The notes: generated from the letters alone by a model not told the origin. Shown: positions 36,522-45,835, counted from the stretch's first letter. The stretch: DNA of 64,000 bases from Gallibacterium melopsittaci (GCF_042433085.1 NZ_JBHLWA010000010.1:69988-133987); one strand, 5' to 3'. Numbers and translations are program-made.

Positions 36522-37214
36522 CTATTCTTGTAAAGCGAGTTCAACTGCTCGCTTTGCATGAATTTCTGTTGTATCAAAAATTGGTAATACCGCATCTTTC
36601 TGATTAATCAATAGACCAATTTCCGTACAACCGAGAATAACGCCTTCCGCCCCTTGCTGTTGTAGATTTGCAATAATTCGTTGGAATGTTTGGCGAGAGT
36701 TTGGATTAATTTTACCTAAACAAAGCTCAGTAAAAATAATATGATTTATTTTCTCAATATCTTCGTTATTTGGAATAATAACTTCTATCCCTTGCTCAAT
36801 AATTCTCTGCTTATAGAAATCTTCTAACATCGTATATTTAGTACCTAATAAGGCAACTCGTTGTATCCGTTGTTGTTTTAATACTGTTGTGGTTGCATCA
36901 GCAATATGAATCAGAGGAACTGTCAATCTACTAGCAATTTGTGGGGCAACTTTATGCATAGTATTCGTACAAATAAGAATAAAATCAGCACCTGCTAGCT
37001 CTAATTTATGAGCTGCTTCACTAAGTATCTCTGCACTTTTATCCCAATCCCCACTTGCCTGACAGGTTTCAATTTCAGCAAAATCAACACTGTAAAGAAC
37101 AATTTTTGCAGAATGTAAGCCACCACGTTGATTTTTGATTTGTTCATTAATCATTTGATAGTAGGAAACGGTGCTTTCCCAGCTCATTCCGCCTAAAAGC
37201 CCAATCACTTTCAT
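36522..37214 (-). CDS. Aspartate/glutamate racemase family protein (YgeA-like)
   Basis: 230 residues of the Asp/Glu racemase family. The opening MKVIGLLGGMSWEST is typical, and the two catalytic cysteines are expected at LICTNTMHK near residue 82 and LGCTEIGLL near 190. It should interconvert D- and L- forms of an acidic or other amino acid; substrate not fixed. Its stop lies 2 bases from the fdhD stop on the opposite strand, with no terminator between. It lies downstream of the ybhA-like gene on the same strand. Confidence 0.85.
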   Translation of the reverse strand: MKVIGLLGGMSWESTVSYYQMINEQIKNQRGGLHSAKIVLYSVDFAEIETCQASGDWDKSAEILSEAAHKLELAGADFILICTNTMHKVAPQIASRLTVPLIHIADATTTVLKQQRIQRVALLGTKYTMLEDFYKQRIIEQGIEVIIPNNEDIEKINHIIFTELCLGKINPNSRQTFQRIIANLQQQGAEGVILGCTEIGLLINQKDAVLPIFDTTEIHAKRAVELALQE

Positions 37215-37261
37215 ATTGCAGTTCCTCTTTTAATTGCTATCAACAAAGGATAGATCCCATT

Positions 37262-38074
37262 CTACAAATATTTATCCAATACTTGTGCAATTCCCTCTTC
37301 ATCATTGTTTAAAGTGACTAATTTCGCTTGACGTTTTACTTCCTCTTCCGCATTTCCCATCGCCACTCCTAAGCCAACAGCTGTCAGCATACTGGTATCA
37401 TTATGATTGTCGCCAAATGCGATCGCTTGTTCTGGAGCAATATTCCATGAGGCTAAAAGTTCTAATAAACGCCCACCTTTACTATTGCCAACATTGGCAA
37501 TATCCACTCGATCAACCCAAGACCACTCACAACTAAATTGATCTGCTGGTAATTCAGCAACGACTTTCAACATCACTTCACGACTCGGTGCACTAATCAC
37601 ACACTTCCAAATCGTATCGCCACTGGTAATAAAATGATATAAATCAGTCACTTGTTGTACATTAGGACGAACTTCACTCGGACAACTGTCTGCCCATGCT
37701 TTAAATTTTTCCATATGTGGATTAAAGGTTTGAAAATTCATTGCATCACGAGAATAAAGCAAAACATGGGATCCATAATGATAAGCTAGATCAAGGATCT
37801 TCTTCGCTTTTTCTGCCGTTAATGGATTCGCTGCCAATACTTGATCGGTTTCCATTTGATATAGGTAAGTACCATTACAACACACTACTGGTGTATCTAG
37901 ACCTAACTCATAATAATAAGGTTTTACTGCGGTATGGTGTCTGCCTGTAACTAATACCACTTTTTTACCTTTTGCTTTCGCTCGCTGAATCGCTGCAATA
38001 CTACTTGGTAAAATTTTCCCTTCGCTATTTAGCAATGTTCCGTCTAAATCAAAGGCAATCACTTGATAACTCAT
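37262..38074 (-). CDS. ybhA: HAD-family phosphatase, YbhA-like (Cof type)
   Basis: 270 residues. HAD motif I is FDLDGTLLNSEG, motif II VTGRHH, and motif IV GDNHNDTSML near 220. The cap segment shares CCNGTYLY and CEWSWVDRVDIANVGNSKG with E. coli YbhA, a pyridoxal phosphate phosphatase active on several sugar phosphates. The specific substrate here is not proved. It is probably expressed with the downstream racemase gene (47-base gap). Confidence 0.85.
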   Translation of the reverse strand: MSYQVIAFDLDGTLLNSEGKILPSSIAAIQRAKAKGKKVVLVTGRHHTAVKPYYYELGLDTPVVCCNGTYLYQMETDQVLAANPLTAEKAKKILDLAYHYGSHVLLYSRDAMNFQTFNPHMEKFKAWADSCPSEVRPNVQQVTDLYHFITSGDTIWKCVISAPSREVMLKVVAELPADQFSCEWSWVDRVDIANVGNSKGGRLLELLASWNIAPEQAIAFGDNHNDTSMLTAVGLGVAMGNAEEEVKRQAKLVTLNNDEEGIAQVLDKYL

Positions 38075-38096
38075 ACTTCTCTCCCTTAAAAATAAA

Positions 38097-38118
38097 AAAC
38101 AGGCGAAATCGCCTGTTT
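38097..38118 (-). terminator. Rho-independent terminator of dapA
   Basis: AAACAGGCG and CGCCTGTTT enclose a four-base loop and are followed on the minus strand by T-rich sequence. It lies 17 bases past the dapA stop. Confidence 0.8.
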
Positions 38119-38134
38119 TACTGAATCAATTTAC

Positions 38135-39028
38135 TTATAGTAAACCTGCAATCTGTAATGCTTGAATCACTTTTGGTTGCGCAGACTCACTTAATGTTGT
38201 GAGTGGTAAACGTAAGGTTGGCTCATCAATTAAGCCTAATTTATAGCATGCCCATTTCACTGGAATCGGATTAGATTCTACAAAGAGATCATGATGTAGT
38301 GCCATTAAACGTTGGTTAATTTTTTCTGCTTCTGCAAAGTTGCCTTCAAGGGCTAATTTACATACTTTCGCCATATCGGCAGCTGCAACATTGTTGGTAA
38401 CAGAAATAACACCTTCCCCACCTGCTTTCATTGAATCTAAGAAAGTCGCATCATCACCACTTAACACGATAAAATCTTCGCCTGCGAGTTGTTTGATTTT
38501 TTGTACACGACTTACGTCACCTGTTGCTTCTTTAATTCCAACAATATTAGGAATTTCTGCTAAACGACCAACAGTTTCTGGTAACAAATCACTTCCCGTA
38601 CGGCTTGGTACATTATAAAGAATTTGCGGTAAATCCGTACATTCAGCAATCGTTTTGAAATGTAGATACATACCTTGTTGGGTTGGTTTATTGTAATAAG
38701 GCACAACGGTTAAACAGCCAGCAATACCACTACCGTTTAATAATTTTGTCATCGTTACTGCTTCGCTAGTGGCATTTGCACCCGCACCAGCAATAACGGG
38801 AATACGTCCATCGGCAAACTCTACGGTTTTTAAAATTGTTTTAATATTTTCTTCGATACTTAATGTCGCTGCTTCGCCACTGGTTCCCACGGAAACAATC
38901 GCACTCGTACCTGCTTCAATATGGTAATTCACTAATTTTTTTAATTGTCCATAATTGACTTCACCTGCACTATCCATTGGGGTGACTAAGGCAACAATAC
39001 TGCCTGAAAATAAAGGTTGTGATGACAT
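38135..39028 (-). CDS. dapA: 4-hydroxy-tetrahydrodipicolinate synthase
   Basis: 297 residues, a TIM-barrel aldolase that condenses pyruvate with aspartate semialdehyde in lysine and meso-diaminopimelate synthesis. The Schiff-base lysine is in GIKEATGD, the catalytic tyrosine in LYNVPSRTG, and GTSGEAATL is the dicarboxylate-binding loop. The start is MSSQPLFSG, with AGGAG seven bases upstream; the longer frame to 39064 has none. It is divergent from bcp, as in Haemophilus. Confidence 0.96.
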   Translation of the reverse strand: MSSQPLFSGSIVALVTPMDSAGEVNYGQLKKLVNYHIEAGTSAIVSVGTSGEAATLSIEENIKTILKTVEFADGRIPVIAGAGANATSEAVTMTKLLNGSGIAGCLTVVPYYNKPTQQGMYLHFKTIAECTDLPQILYNVPSRTGSDLLPETVGRLAEIPNIVGIKEATGDVSRVQKIKQLAGEDFIVLSGDDATFLDSMKAGGEGVISVTNNVAAADMAKVCKLALEGNFAEAEKINQRLMALHHDLFVESNPIPVKWACYKLGLIDEPTLRLPLTTLSESAQPKVIQALQIAGLL

Positions 39029-39190
39029 AATTACTCCTGATATTTTTGTTGTTGTACTTCGCAATTTTGCTGATACAGTCCGAATAAAAACAATGTTTTC
39101 TAGATTGCCAAAAATACCTTACATTGCAAGCAATTTTTTTATTTTTCGTTATAATTCTTATGAAAAATGATCACTAAATAAGGAGAAAAG

Positions 39191-39661
39191 ATGAAAACCT
39201 TAGTGGCAGGCGACAAAGCACCTGAATTTTGTTTATTAGATCAACATAATCAAAGTGTGGCATTAAATAATTTTTATGGACAAAAAGTACTCGTGTATTT
39301 TTATCCTAAAGCGTTAACACCTGGCTGTACAACTCAAGCCTGTGGGATTCGTGATAGTCAATCTGAATGGCAAGCATTAAATGTTAAAGTGCTAGGCATT
39401 AGTCCTGATCAGCCAACTAAATTGGCTCAATTTGAGCAGAAAAAAGAACTTAATTTCACCTTACTTTCTGATCCAGATCATCAAGTGGCAGAAGCATTTG
39501 GTGTGTGGGGCGAAAAGAAATTTATGGGAAGAACTTTTGATGGTATCCATCGCATTAGTTTCCTTATTAATGAGCAAGGCATCATTGAGAAAGTCTTTGA
39601 TAAGTTTAAGACAGGTGAACATCATCAAGTGGTTTTAGACTATTTAAAAAATCACGCTTAA
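39191..39661 (+). CDS. bcp: Thiol peroxidase, Bcp/PrxQ type
   Basis: 156 residues. PGCTTQACGIRDS carries the peroxidatic cysteine and, five residues later, the resolving cysteine of Bcp. It reduces peroxides with thioredoxin in the cytoplasm. AAGGAG precedes the ATG. Monocistronic: divergent from dapA and followed by a terminator. Confidence 0.96.
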   Translation: MKTLVAGDKAPEFCLLDQHNQSVALNNFYGQKVLVYFYPKALTPGCTTQACGIRDSQSEWQALNVKVLGISPDQPTKLAQFEQKKELNFTLLSDPDHQVAEAFGVWGEKKFMGRTFDGIHRISFLINEQGIIEKVFDKFKTGEHHQVVLDYLKNHA

Positions 39662-39676
39662 CTAATGGTAAACAGT

Positions 39677-39713
39677 AAAAAGGCTTAATTCATTCAACAA
39701 ATTAAGCCTTTTT
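39677..39713. terminator. Bidirectional terminator between bcp and the his operon
   Basis: AAAAAGGCTTAATT and AATTAAGCCTTTTT form a 14-bp stem with a nine-base loop, located between the convergent bcp and hisIE stops. Confidence 0.85.
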
Positions 39714-39722
39714 ATCGTTTGA

Positions 39723-40340
39723 TTATTTATGCCGTTCTTTCAGTTTTTCGATTACATCTGCCCAAGTTAAATTTGCATCTTGCAGTAATACCGTCAAATG
39801 ATAAGCAAGATCTGCTGCTTCACAGATGGTTTCATTGCGGTCTTTTACGGTTGCAGCTAATGCAGTTTCTACCCCTTCTTCACCAACTTTTTGTGCTATT
39901 CGCTTAGTACCTTTTGCATATAAAGAAGCAGTATAAGAACTTGCAGGATCTGCATTTTTACGTGCATTTAATAATTTTTCGAGCTTACTTAAGAAAATCC
40001 AGTTTGGTGTTTCAGAAATTGGTGAGAAACAACTATCTGTTCCTTCATGGCAAGTTTCACCGACTGGATTGACTAAAACTAACAATGTATCTCGATCACA
40101 ATCTAAGGTGTAATCTACCACATTTAAAAAATTACCTGAGGTTTCACCTTTCGTCCATAAACGCTGTTTAGTACGAGAAAAAAAGGTAACACGTTTTTCC
40201 GCCAACGTTTTTTCTAAGGCCTCTTGATTCATATAGCCTAACATCAACACTTCGCAAGTATCCGCATTTTGTACAATTACAGGCAATAAACCCTCTACTT
40301 TTTGCCAGTTAATTGATTCTATTATTTGTTTTTCTAACAT
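39723..40340 (-). CDS. hisIE: Phosphoribosyl-AMP cyclohydrolase / phosphoribosyl-ATP pyrophosphatase
   Basis: 205 residues, a bifunctional enzyme for the second and third steps of histidine synthesis. The HisI domain (about 1-115) has CDRDTLLVLV and HEGTDSCF with metal-binding residues. The HisE domain (about 120-205) has KVGEEGVETALAA. It is the last gene of the operon, 9 bases after hisF. Confidence 0.97.
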   Translation of the reverse strand: MLEKQIIESINWQKVEGLLPVIVQNADTCEVLMLGYMNQEALEKTLAEKRVTFFSRTKQRLWTKGETSGNFLNVVDYTLDCDRDTLLVLVNPVGETCHEGTDSCFSPISETPNWIFLSKLEKLLNARKNADPASSYTASLYAKGTKRIAQKVGEEGVETALAATVKDRNETICEAADLAYHLTVLLQDANLTWADVIEKLKERHK

Positions 40341-40349
40341 AACGCTTTC

Positions 40350-41123
40350 CTAACTTCTAATTGCAATCTTTTCATTAAGTAAATACTGTTTTAATTCACC
40401 AATATTAATAATCTGTTTATGGAACACACTCGCCGCCAAAGCACCATCCACATCTGCTTCGATAAAGGCATCACGGAAATGCACCATTTCACCAGCACCA
40501 CCTGAAGCAATCAACGGTACATTACACACTGCACGCACCATTTTTAATTGTACTAAATCATAACCTTTGCGTACGCCATCCTGATTCATCATATTTAATA
40601 CAATCTCACCAGCACCACGTCGTTGTACTTCTTGTACCCAATCTAATAACTGCCAATTAGTTTGGCGAGTACGTTTTTCATCCCCCGTATATTGATTTAC
40701 CCAGTACTTACCTGTTTCCTGTTCAAACCAACTATCAATCCCAACGACAATCGCTTGCACACCAAAGCGATCCGCCAGTTGATTAATCAGATCAGGGTTA
40801 GCCAGTGCAGGTGAATTTATCGAAATTTTATCTGCACCAAACGCAAAAATCTGCTCAGCATCGGCAATGGTTTTGATCCCACCAGCAACACAGAAAGGAA
40901 TATCAATCACCTGTGCCACACGTTCTACCCAACTTTTATCCACTGTTCTGCCATCGGAAGACGCAGTAATATCATAAAATACTAACTCATCGGCACCTTC
41001 TTCGGCATAACGTTTCGCTAATGGCACAATATCCCCAATAATCTCGTGATTACGGAATTGTACGCCTTTCACAACTTGTCCATCACGCACATCCAAACAA
41101 GGAATTATCCGTTTTGCCAACAT
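40350..41123 (-). CDS. hisF: Imidazole glycerol phosphate synthase, cyclase subunit
   Basis: 257 residues, a TIM barrel. MLAKRIIPCLDVRDGQVVKGVQF gives the catalytic aspartate (D11 equivalent), and GVQAIVVGIDSW holds the second. It accepts ammonia from HisH and makes IGP and AICAR. The start overlaps the end of hisA by 19 bases, which implies coupled translation. Confidence 0.98.
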   Translation of the reverse strand: MLAKRIIPCLDVRDGQVVKGVQFRNHEIIGDIVPLAKRYAEEGADELVFYDITASSDGRTVDKSWVERVAQVIDIPFCVAGGIKTIADAEQIFAFGADKISINSPALANPDLINQLADRFGVQAIVVGIDSWFEQETGKYWVNQYTGDEKRTRQTNWQLLDWVQEVQRRGAGEIVLNMMNQDGVRKGYDLVQLKMVRAVCNVPLIASGGAGEMVHFRDAFIEADVDGALAASVFHKQIINIGELKQYLLNEKIAIRS

Positions 41124-41851
41124 TTGATTGCCTCCTGTACCGTAAATTTACCTTCTAATAATGCACGTCCGACAATCACACCTGCAACGCCAGTGCCTTT
41201 CAAGGCCTCAATATCTGCTAATGAACCAATACCACCTGATGATTGAAATTGAATAGTTACATATTTCGCACAAATTTCACGATATAAAGCGACATTGGAA
41301 CCAGCTAATGTGCCATCTTTTGAAATATCTGTACATAAAACGTGTTGTAGTCCTACTTGAGCAAAATCTTCAATCACTTGCTCTAATGTTAAAGTACTGG
41401 TTTCTTGCCAACCGTGAATAGCAATTAATTTTTGTCCATTAACAATATTAATATCTAAGGCTAAAACAAATTTTTCTGCACCATATTTTTTAAACCACGC
41501 TTTCACCATCTCTGGCTGTTTAATTGCCGTAGAACCAATTACTACACGATTTGCACCAACTGCTAGTAAATCCGCTACATCTTTTTCTGTACGAATTCCA
41601 CCACCTACCTGTACAGGGCAAGAAGTTGCAGCAATAATTTTACCAATTAACTCTGTTTGACGAGCTGTTGGATCTTTTGCCCCCGTTAAATCAACCAAAT
41701 GAAGTTGTTTAGCGCCTTGTGCAACATAATCAGAAAATTGTTCTATTGGATTATCGCTATAAGTTGTTTGTTTCGCATAGTCGCCTTGATGTAAACGCAC
41801 TACTTGCCCATTAATTAAGTCCAATGCTGGAATGATGATCGAATCTGCCAT
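41105..41851 (-). CDS. hisA: ProFAR isomerase (phosphoribosylformimino-AICAR-P isomerase)
   Basis: 248 residues, half-barrel repeat relative of HisF. IIPALDLINGQVVRLHQGDY at the start and CTDISKDGTLAGSN near 168-181 carry the two catalytic aspartates. It opens the ribose ring of ProFAR. It lies between hisH and hisF in the operon. Confidence 0.98.
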   Translation of the reverse strand: MADSIIIPALDLINGQVVRLHQGDYAKQTTYSDNPIEQFSDYVAQGAKQLHLVDLTGAKDPTARQTELIGKIIAATSCPVQVGGGIRTEKDVADLLAVGANRVVIGSTAIKQPEMVKAWFKKYGAEKFVLALDINIVNGQKLIAIHGWQETSTLTLEQVIEDFAQVGLQHVLCTDISKDGTLAGSNVALYREICAKYVTIQFQSSGGIGSLADIEALKGTGVAGVIVGRALLEGKFTVQEAIKCWQNG

Positions 41852-41861
41852 TGTTTACCCT

Positions 41862-42464
41862 TTATATGTTCTCAATAAAATTGCGTAATAATTGTGCTCC
41901 CACTTTACCAGAACGTTCTGGATGGAATTGAACACCATAAAAATTGCCATTATTTAATGCAGCAGAAAATGGTACACCATACTCACAGGTCGCAATAGTA
42001 TGTTGATTAGGTAACACTGCAAAGCTATGTACAAAGTAGAAATAACTACCATTTGGAATCCCATCAAATAGCGGTTGGTTCTCAATAAATTTAACTTGAT
42101 TCCATCCCATATGAGGTAAAGGTAAACCTGTATCAGGTAGCTTTTCTGTTTGCCCATCAATCAAATTTAATGTTGCTAAGTTGCCCTCTTGAGAAAATTT
42201 TGTCATCAACTGCATCCCTAGACAAATTCCCAAGACAGGTTGTTTGAGCTGTTTAATTGTTGTAATTAAATTACGTTGTTGTAGATTCTCCATAGCAGCA
42301 TTCGCTGTTCCTACCCCAGGAAGAAGTAATTTATCGGCTTGCTCTAGCTTTCCAAGATCACGACTAATTTCAGCTTGATAACCTAACCGCTCTATCGCAA
42401 ACTTCACCGATGATAGGTTGGCACAACCTGTGTCGATAATGATGATTTTTTGCATTTTATTCAC
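41862..42464 (-). CDS. hisH: Imidazole glycerol phosphate synthase, glutaminase subunit
   Basis: 200 residues, class I glutamine amidotransferase. The nucleophile cysteine is in VLGICLGMQL, and the His-Glu pair in GVQFHPERSG. It supplies ammonia to HisF. The longest start is a GTG with AGGA upstream, overlapping the nuclease gene by 8 bases; an ATG three codons later gives MQKIIIIDTGCANL and is equally possible. Confidence 0.96.
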   Translation of the reverse strand: MNKMQKIIIIDTGCANLSSVKFAIERLGYQAEISRDLGKLEQADKLLLPGVGTANAAMENLQQRNLITTIKQLKQPVLGICLGMQLMTKFSQEGNLATLNLIDGQTEKLPDTGLPLPHMGWNQVKFIENQPLFDGIPNGSYFYFVHSFAVLPNQHTIATCEYGVPFSAALNNGNFYGVQFHPERSGKVGAQLLRNFIENI

Positions 42465-43476
42465 TATTTCCTATTTTTTTCTGTTCAAAACTTTCGATTT
42501 CTTTTTGAATCTCACGAAGTAACATCTTTTCTGTTGGTAAATAAAGTTGATATTGGCTCGCAAAAATCTGTGTTTGATTTTCTGGCAGAGAAAATCTCAC
42601 TACACTATCGTTTTTATCAGCACATAGTAAAATCCCAATTGTAGGATTTTCATGTGGTAGCTTTTCTACACGATCGAAATAATTCACATACATTTGTAAC
42701 TGTCCAAGATCTTGATGAGTAAGTTTATGTGTTTTCATTTCAATCAATACAAAACATTGTAGCAATCGATTATAAAACACTAAATCAACGAAAAAATCAT
42801 CACCATCAAGATGCAGTCGTTTTTGTCTAGCTACAAAAGAAAAGCCATTACCTAATTCTAATAAAAACTCTTGCAAGTGAGTAATGATTGCTTGTTCAAG
42901 ATCTTTCTCATAATAAGCACTTTCTCGTTGCAAACCTAAAAACTCAAGTATCATTGGATCCTTAATAATCTGCTGGGGATCAGTGGGTAACATACTTTGA
43001 TTTGCTACTGCTAACACACTTTGCTTATCATTACTCAGCAATAAGCGTTCATATAACTGACTATGAATTTGTCGCTCTAACTGACGAGAACTCCAATTAT
43101 TTTTGACACTTTCAGCAATGTAAAACTCTCTTTTATCTTCGTCATCTATAGAAATAAGCAGCTTATATTGCGTCCAATTTAATTGCGTCCGCAGTGCAGA
43201 CGCAATTGGAAATATGCGATAAAACTGACGATAACGTTCTAATTGACGTGGTGAAAAACCACTTCCAAATTCAGGTTGTAACTGTTGAGCAAGAGACTTT
43301 ATCAAATAAGCCCCATAATCCGCACGTTCTTGTCCTTGTTGCTCTTCTTCAAAAATTCGCTTACCAATATGCCAATACATTAGTACACGTTGGAAATCTA
43401 CCGCTCGCACTGCATTTTCACGCGATTGAGCGATAATTTGTTTAATATCTGCAACGATGATACTTGTGAGTGCCAC
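42457..43476 (-). CDS. DUF1016 (YhcG-type) PD-(D/E)XK nuclease-family protein
   Basis: 339 residues. The N-terminal domain (about 1-150) has the YhcG pattern VLMYWHIGKRIFEEEQQG with YGAYLIKSLAQQL and FSPRQLERYRQFY. The C-terminal domain shows a probable PD-(D/E)XK core: DFFVDLVFYNRLLQCFVLIEMKT, with Asp and Glu-x-Lys. The start appears to be GTG. It sits inside the his operon between hisB and hisH, overlapping hisH by 8 bases, with no link to histidine synthesis. Family members occur near restriction or mobile genes; function here unknown. Confidence 0.85.
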   Translation of the reverse strand: MALTSIIVADIKQIIAQSRENAVRAVDFQRVLMYWHIGKRIFEEEQQGQERADYGAYLIKSLAQQLQPEFGSGFSPRQLERYRQFYRIFPIASALRTQLNWTQYKLLISIDDEDKREFYIAESVKNNWSSRQLERQIHSQLYERLLLSNDKQSVLAVANQSMLPTDPQQIIKDPMILEFLGLQRESAYYEKDLEQAIITHLQEFLLELGNGFSFVARQKRLHLDGDDFFVDLVFYNRLLQCFVLIEMKTHKLTHQDLGQLQMYVNYFDRVEKLPHENPTIGILLCADKNDSVVRFSLPENQTQIFASQYQLYLPTEKMLLREIQKEIESFEQKKIGNSE

Positions 43477-43497
43477 TTTGATTTTACCTATAAATTT

Positions 43498-44595
43498 CTA
43501 TAAAACCCCTTTACTACTTGGTAATTCATTACTTTCAATACGAATCGCTTGTCTTAATGTTCGACCAAAACATTTAAACATTGCCTCAACTTGGTGATGT
43601 GTATTAGAACCTTTCACACTAATATGTAACGTACAAGCTAACGCATAACTTAAAGACATAAAAAAGTGCTCAACCATTTCGGTACTAAAATCTCCGACTT
43701 TATCACGTCCAAATTTCGCTTTAAATTTTAAGTATGGGCGACCTGAAAGATCCAACGCACACTCCGCTTTACATTCATCCATCGGTAACACAAAACCGAA
43801 ACGTGCAATGCCTCGTTTGTCTGCTAATGCTTTTCTCAAGGCTTCACCTAATGCCAATGCAGTATCTTCAACCGTATGATGGTCATCGATATGTAAATCC
43901 CCTTTCACACTAACATTCATCCGAAAACCGCCATGTGTCGCAATTTGATCCAACATATGATCAAAGAAACCAATGCCTGTATTGATTTTATTTACTCCCG
44001 TTTCATCTAACCACACTTGAACTTTAATATCCGTTTCTTTTGTTTTGCGTTCAACTTCTGCCACACGAGGAGTACGACTTCCAATATTGGTTACTGCTGT
44101 TCCTAATAACTTTTCAGTAATGACTTCCCAATTCATTTTAACAGGATCATACTGTAAGCCCGTAATGCCTAAATTTTCTGCTAATTGTAAATCAGTTGGA
44201 CGATCACCAATCACATAACTATGTTGTTTATCAAAGAGTTTCTTTTTGATGTATTTTTTCAGTAAACCTAATTTTGGCTTACGACACTCGCAGTTATCTT
44301 CTGGTTTATGAGGACAAATCAATACATCATCAAAATAAATCCCTTGAGAATTAAAGATTTGCATCATCGCATTATGTGGTTTATCAAAATCCTCTTGCGG
44401 GAAAGACTCTGTTCCTAAACCATCTTGGTTACTCACCATCACTAATCGATAACCAGCTTGTTGGAGTTTTAGTAATGCAGGAATAACATACGGTTCCAAT
44501 TTCAATTTTTTTAAGCTGTCAATTTGAAAATCCGTTTTTGGTTCATCAATTAATGTTCCATCACGATCAATAAAAAGAATGTTTTGTGGTTGCAT
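43498..44595 (-). CDS. hisB: Histidinol phosphatase / imidazoleglycerol-phosphate dehydratase
   Basis: 365 residues, bifunctional. Residues 1-165 are the HAD phosphatase (FIDRDGTLIDEP, zinc loop CPHKPEDNCECRKP, GDRPTDLQLAE). Residues 175-365 are the dehydratase, with manganese-binding DDHHTVEDT and THHQVEAMFK. The start is MQPQNILF, with AAGGAAA upstream, 13 bases after the hisC stop. The longer frame overlaps hisC. Confidence 0.97.
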   Translation of the reverse strand: MQPQNILFIDRDGTLIDEPKTDFQIDSLKKLKLEPYVIPALLKLQQAGYRLVMVSNQDGLGTESFPQEDFDKPHNAMMQIFNSQGIYFDDVLICPHKPEDNCECRKPKLGLLKKYIKKKLFDKQHSYVIGDRPTDLQLAENLGITGLQYDPVKMNWEVITEKLLGTAVTNIGSRTPRVAEVERKTKETDIKVQVWLDETGVNKINTGIGFFDHMLDQIATHGGFRMNVSVKGDLHIDDHHTVEDTALALGEALRKALADKRGIARFGFVLPMDECKAECALDLSGRPYLKFKAKFGRDKVGDFSTEMVEHFFMSLSYALACTLHISVKGSNTHHQVEAMFKCFGRTLRQAIRIESNELPSSKGVL

Positions 44596-44608
44596 ATTAA
44601 TTTCCTTG

Positions 44609-45667
44609 TTACGCAAATTGGTTAATTGCTTGCATTGTACGTTGATTTTCTTCCACTGTCCCCACAGTGATACGAATACAGTTCTCTAAATTTAATTGGC
44701 TATTTTGGTTACGTAAAATAATGCCGTTATCCCATAAAAATTGAAACAGTTTCTGTCCATTGTTTGCTTTAAATAACAAATAATTCGCTTCACTTGGATA
44801 TACCTTTTCAACCAATGCGGAAGCAGTCAATTCATTCACCAACCATTCTCGATTTGCTTTTACTTCTTCTACACGTTGTTTCATTACTGCCAATCCTTCT
44901 ACCGTTAAGGCTTGAGCAGCAATATCTGCAACAGGTGTTGGCAATGGATAAGGTGCAATAACTTTTTGTAAAACCGCAATAAGCTCTGCATTAGCTAAAG
45001 TAAAACCACAACGTAATCCTGCTAAAGCAAAGGCTTTAGATAAAGTACGGATAATTGCTAAATGAGGATAATTTTTTAATTCTGTCACCATCGTTGCTGT
45101 TGGACAAAATTCAATATAGGCTTCATCAATCACGACTATTGCACGATTTTTTGTCATTTCTAGTAATGCAATTAAATCTTCACGATTAACTAAATTACCT
45201 GTTGGATTATTTGGACTACAAACAAATACGACTTTTACGCCATCCAGTGCTTTTTCAATTTCAGTTAAATTGAGTTGAAAATCTTCTGTAAGTGGTACTG
45301 TTTTACAAGCAATACCACAAGTTTCTGCACTCACAGAATACATACCATACGTTGGTGGGCAATATAAAATAGCATCTTGATTCGGCTCACAAAATGCACG
45401 AATAATTAACTCAATACTTTCATCACCTCCACGACTAACTAAGACATTTTCTGGCGATAATCCTGCGTAATTTGCATAACCTTGAATTACCGCTTGTGGC
45501 TGAGCTTCTGGATAACGATTAAAATTGTTAAGTGTTAAAGAAAAGTTAGGTGCGACAGGGTATTCATTCGCATTTAACCATACATCTCCCTTACCACCTA
45601 AACGGCGAGCTGATTGATAAGGGGTGAGGGCTTGAATATTTTTTCGTGAAAGTTGTGTAATGCGCAT
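44609..45667 (-). CDS. hisC: Histidinol-phosphate aminotransferase
   Basis: 352 residues, fold-type I PLP enzyme. The cofactor lysine is in RTLSKAFALAGLRCG near residue 214, with CSPNNPTGN and VIDEAYIEF upstream. It makes histidinol phosphate from imidazole acetol phosphate and glutamate. It is the first structural gene after the his leader; hisG and hisD, which usually come first, are absent here. Confidence 0.97.
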   Translation of the reverse strand: MRITQLSRKNIQALTPYQSARRLGGKGDVWLNANEYPVAPNFSLTLNNFNRYPEAQPQAVIQGYANYAGLSPENVLVSRGGDESIELIIRAFCEPNQDAILYCPPTYGMYSVSAETCGIACKTVPLTEDFQLNLTEIEKALDGVKVVFVCSPNNPTGNLVNREDLIALLEMTKNRAIVVIDEAYIEFCPTATMVTELKNYPHLAIIRTLSKAFALAGLRCGFTLANAELIAVLQKVIAPYPLPTPVADIAAQALTVEGLAVMKQRVEEVKANREWLVNELTASALVEKVYPSEANYLLFKANNGQKLFQFLWDNGIILRNQNSQLNLENCIRITVGTVEENQRTMQAINQFA

Positions 45668-45691
45668 AATTTTTTCCTATATTTTATGAAT

Positions 45692-45766
45692 AAAAAATCC
45701 TCTCGAAATTGTCTTCCGAGAGGATTATGTTTGCTGTCGAACGCTCGGAAGATCGCTTAATCTTCC
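45692..45766 (-). promoter_or_regulatory. his operon attenuator
   Basis: On the minus strand after hisL: hairpin 1:2 is GGAAGAT / ATCTTCC (45747-45766). The terminator 3:4 is AATCCTCTCG / CGAGAGGATT (45696-45726), followed by a T-run. The antiterminator 2:3 pairs CTCGGAAGA (plus-strand 45744-45752) with TCTTCCGAG (45712-45720), a perfect 9-bp match. Stalling on the five His codons would favour 2:3 and let transcription into hisC. Confidence 0.9.
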
Positions 45767-45787
45767 AATGCACCATCGCCTGAAAGA

Positions 45788-45835
45788 TTAATCAGGTTGA
45801 TGATGGTGATGATGAGCAATTCGATTAAAATTCAT
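45788..45835 (-). CDS. hisL: his operon leader peptide
   Basis: A 15-residue peptide, MNFNRIAHHHHHQPD, with five consecutive histidine codons followed by TAA. AAGGATA precedes its ATG. It senses charged tRNA-His and controls the attenuator that follows. Enterobacterial HisL has seven histidines. It is too short for usual ORF lists. Confidence 0.93.
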   Translation of the reverse strand: MNFNRIAHHHHHQPD

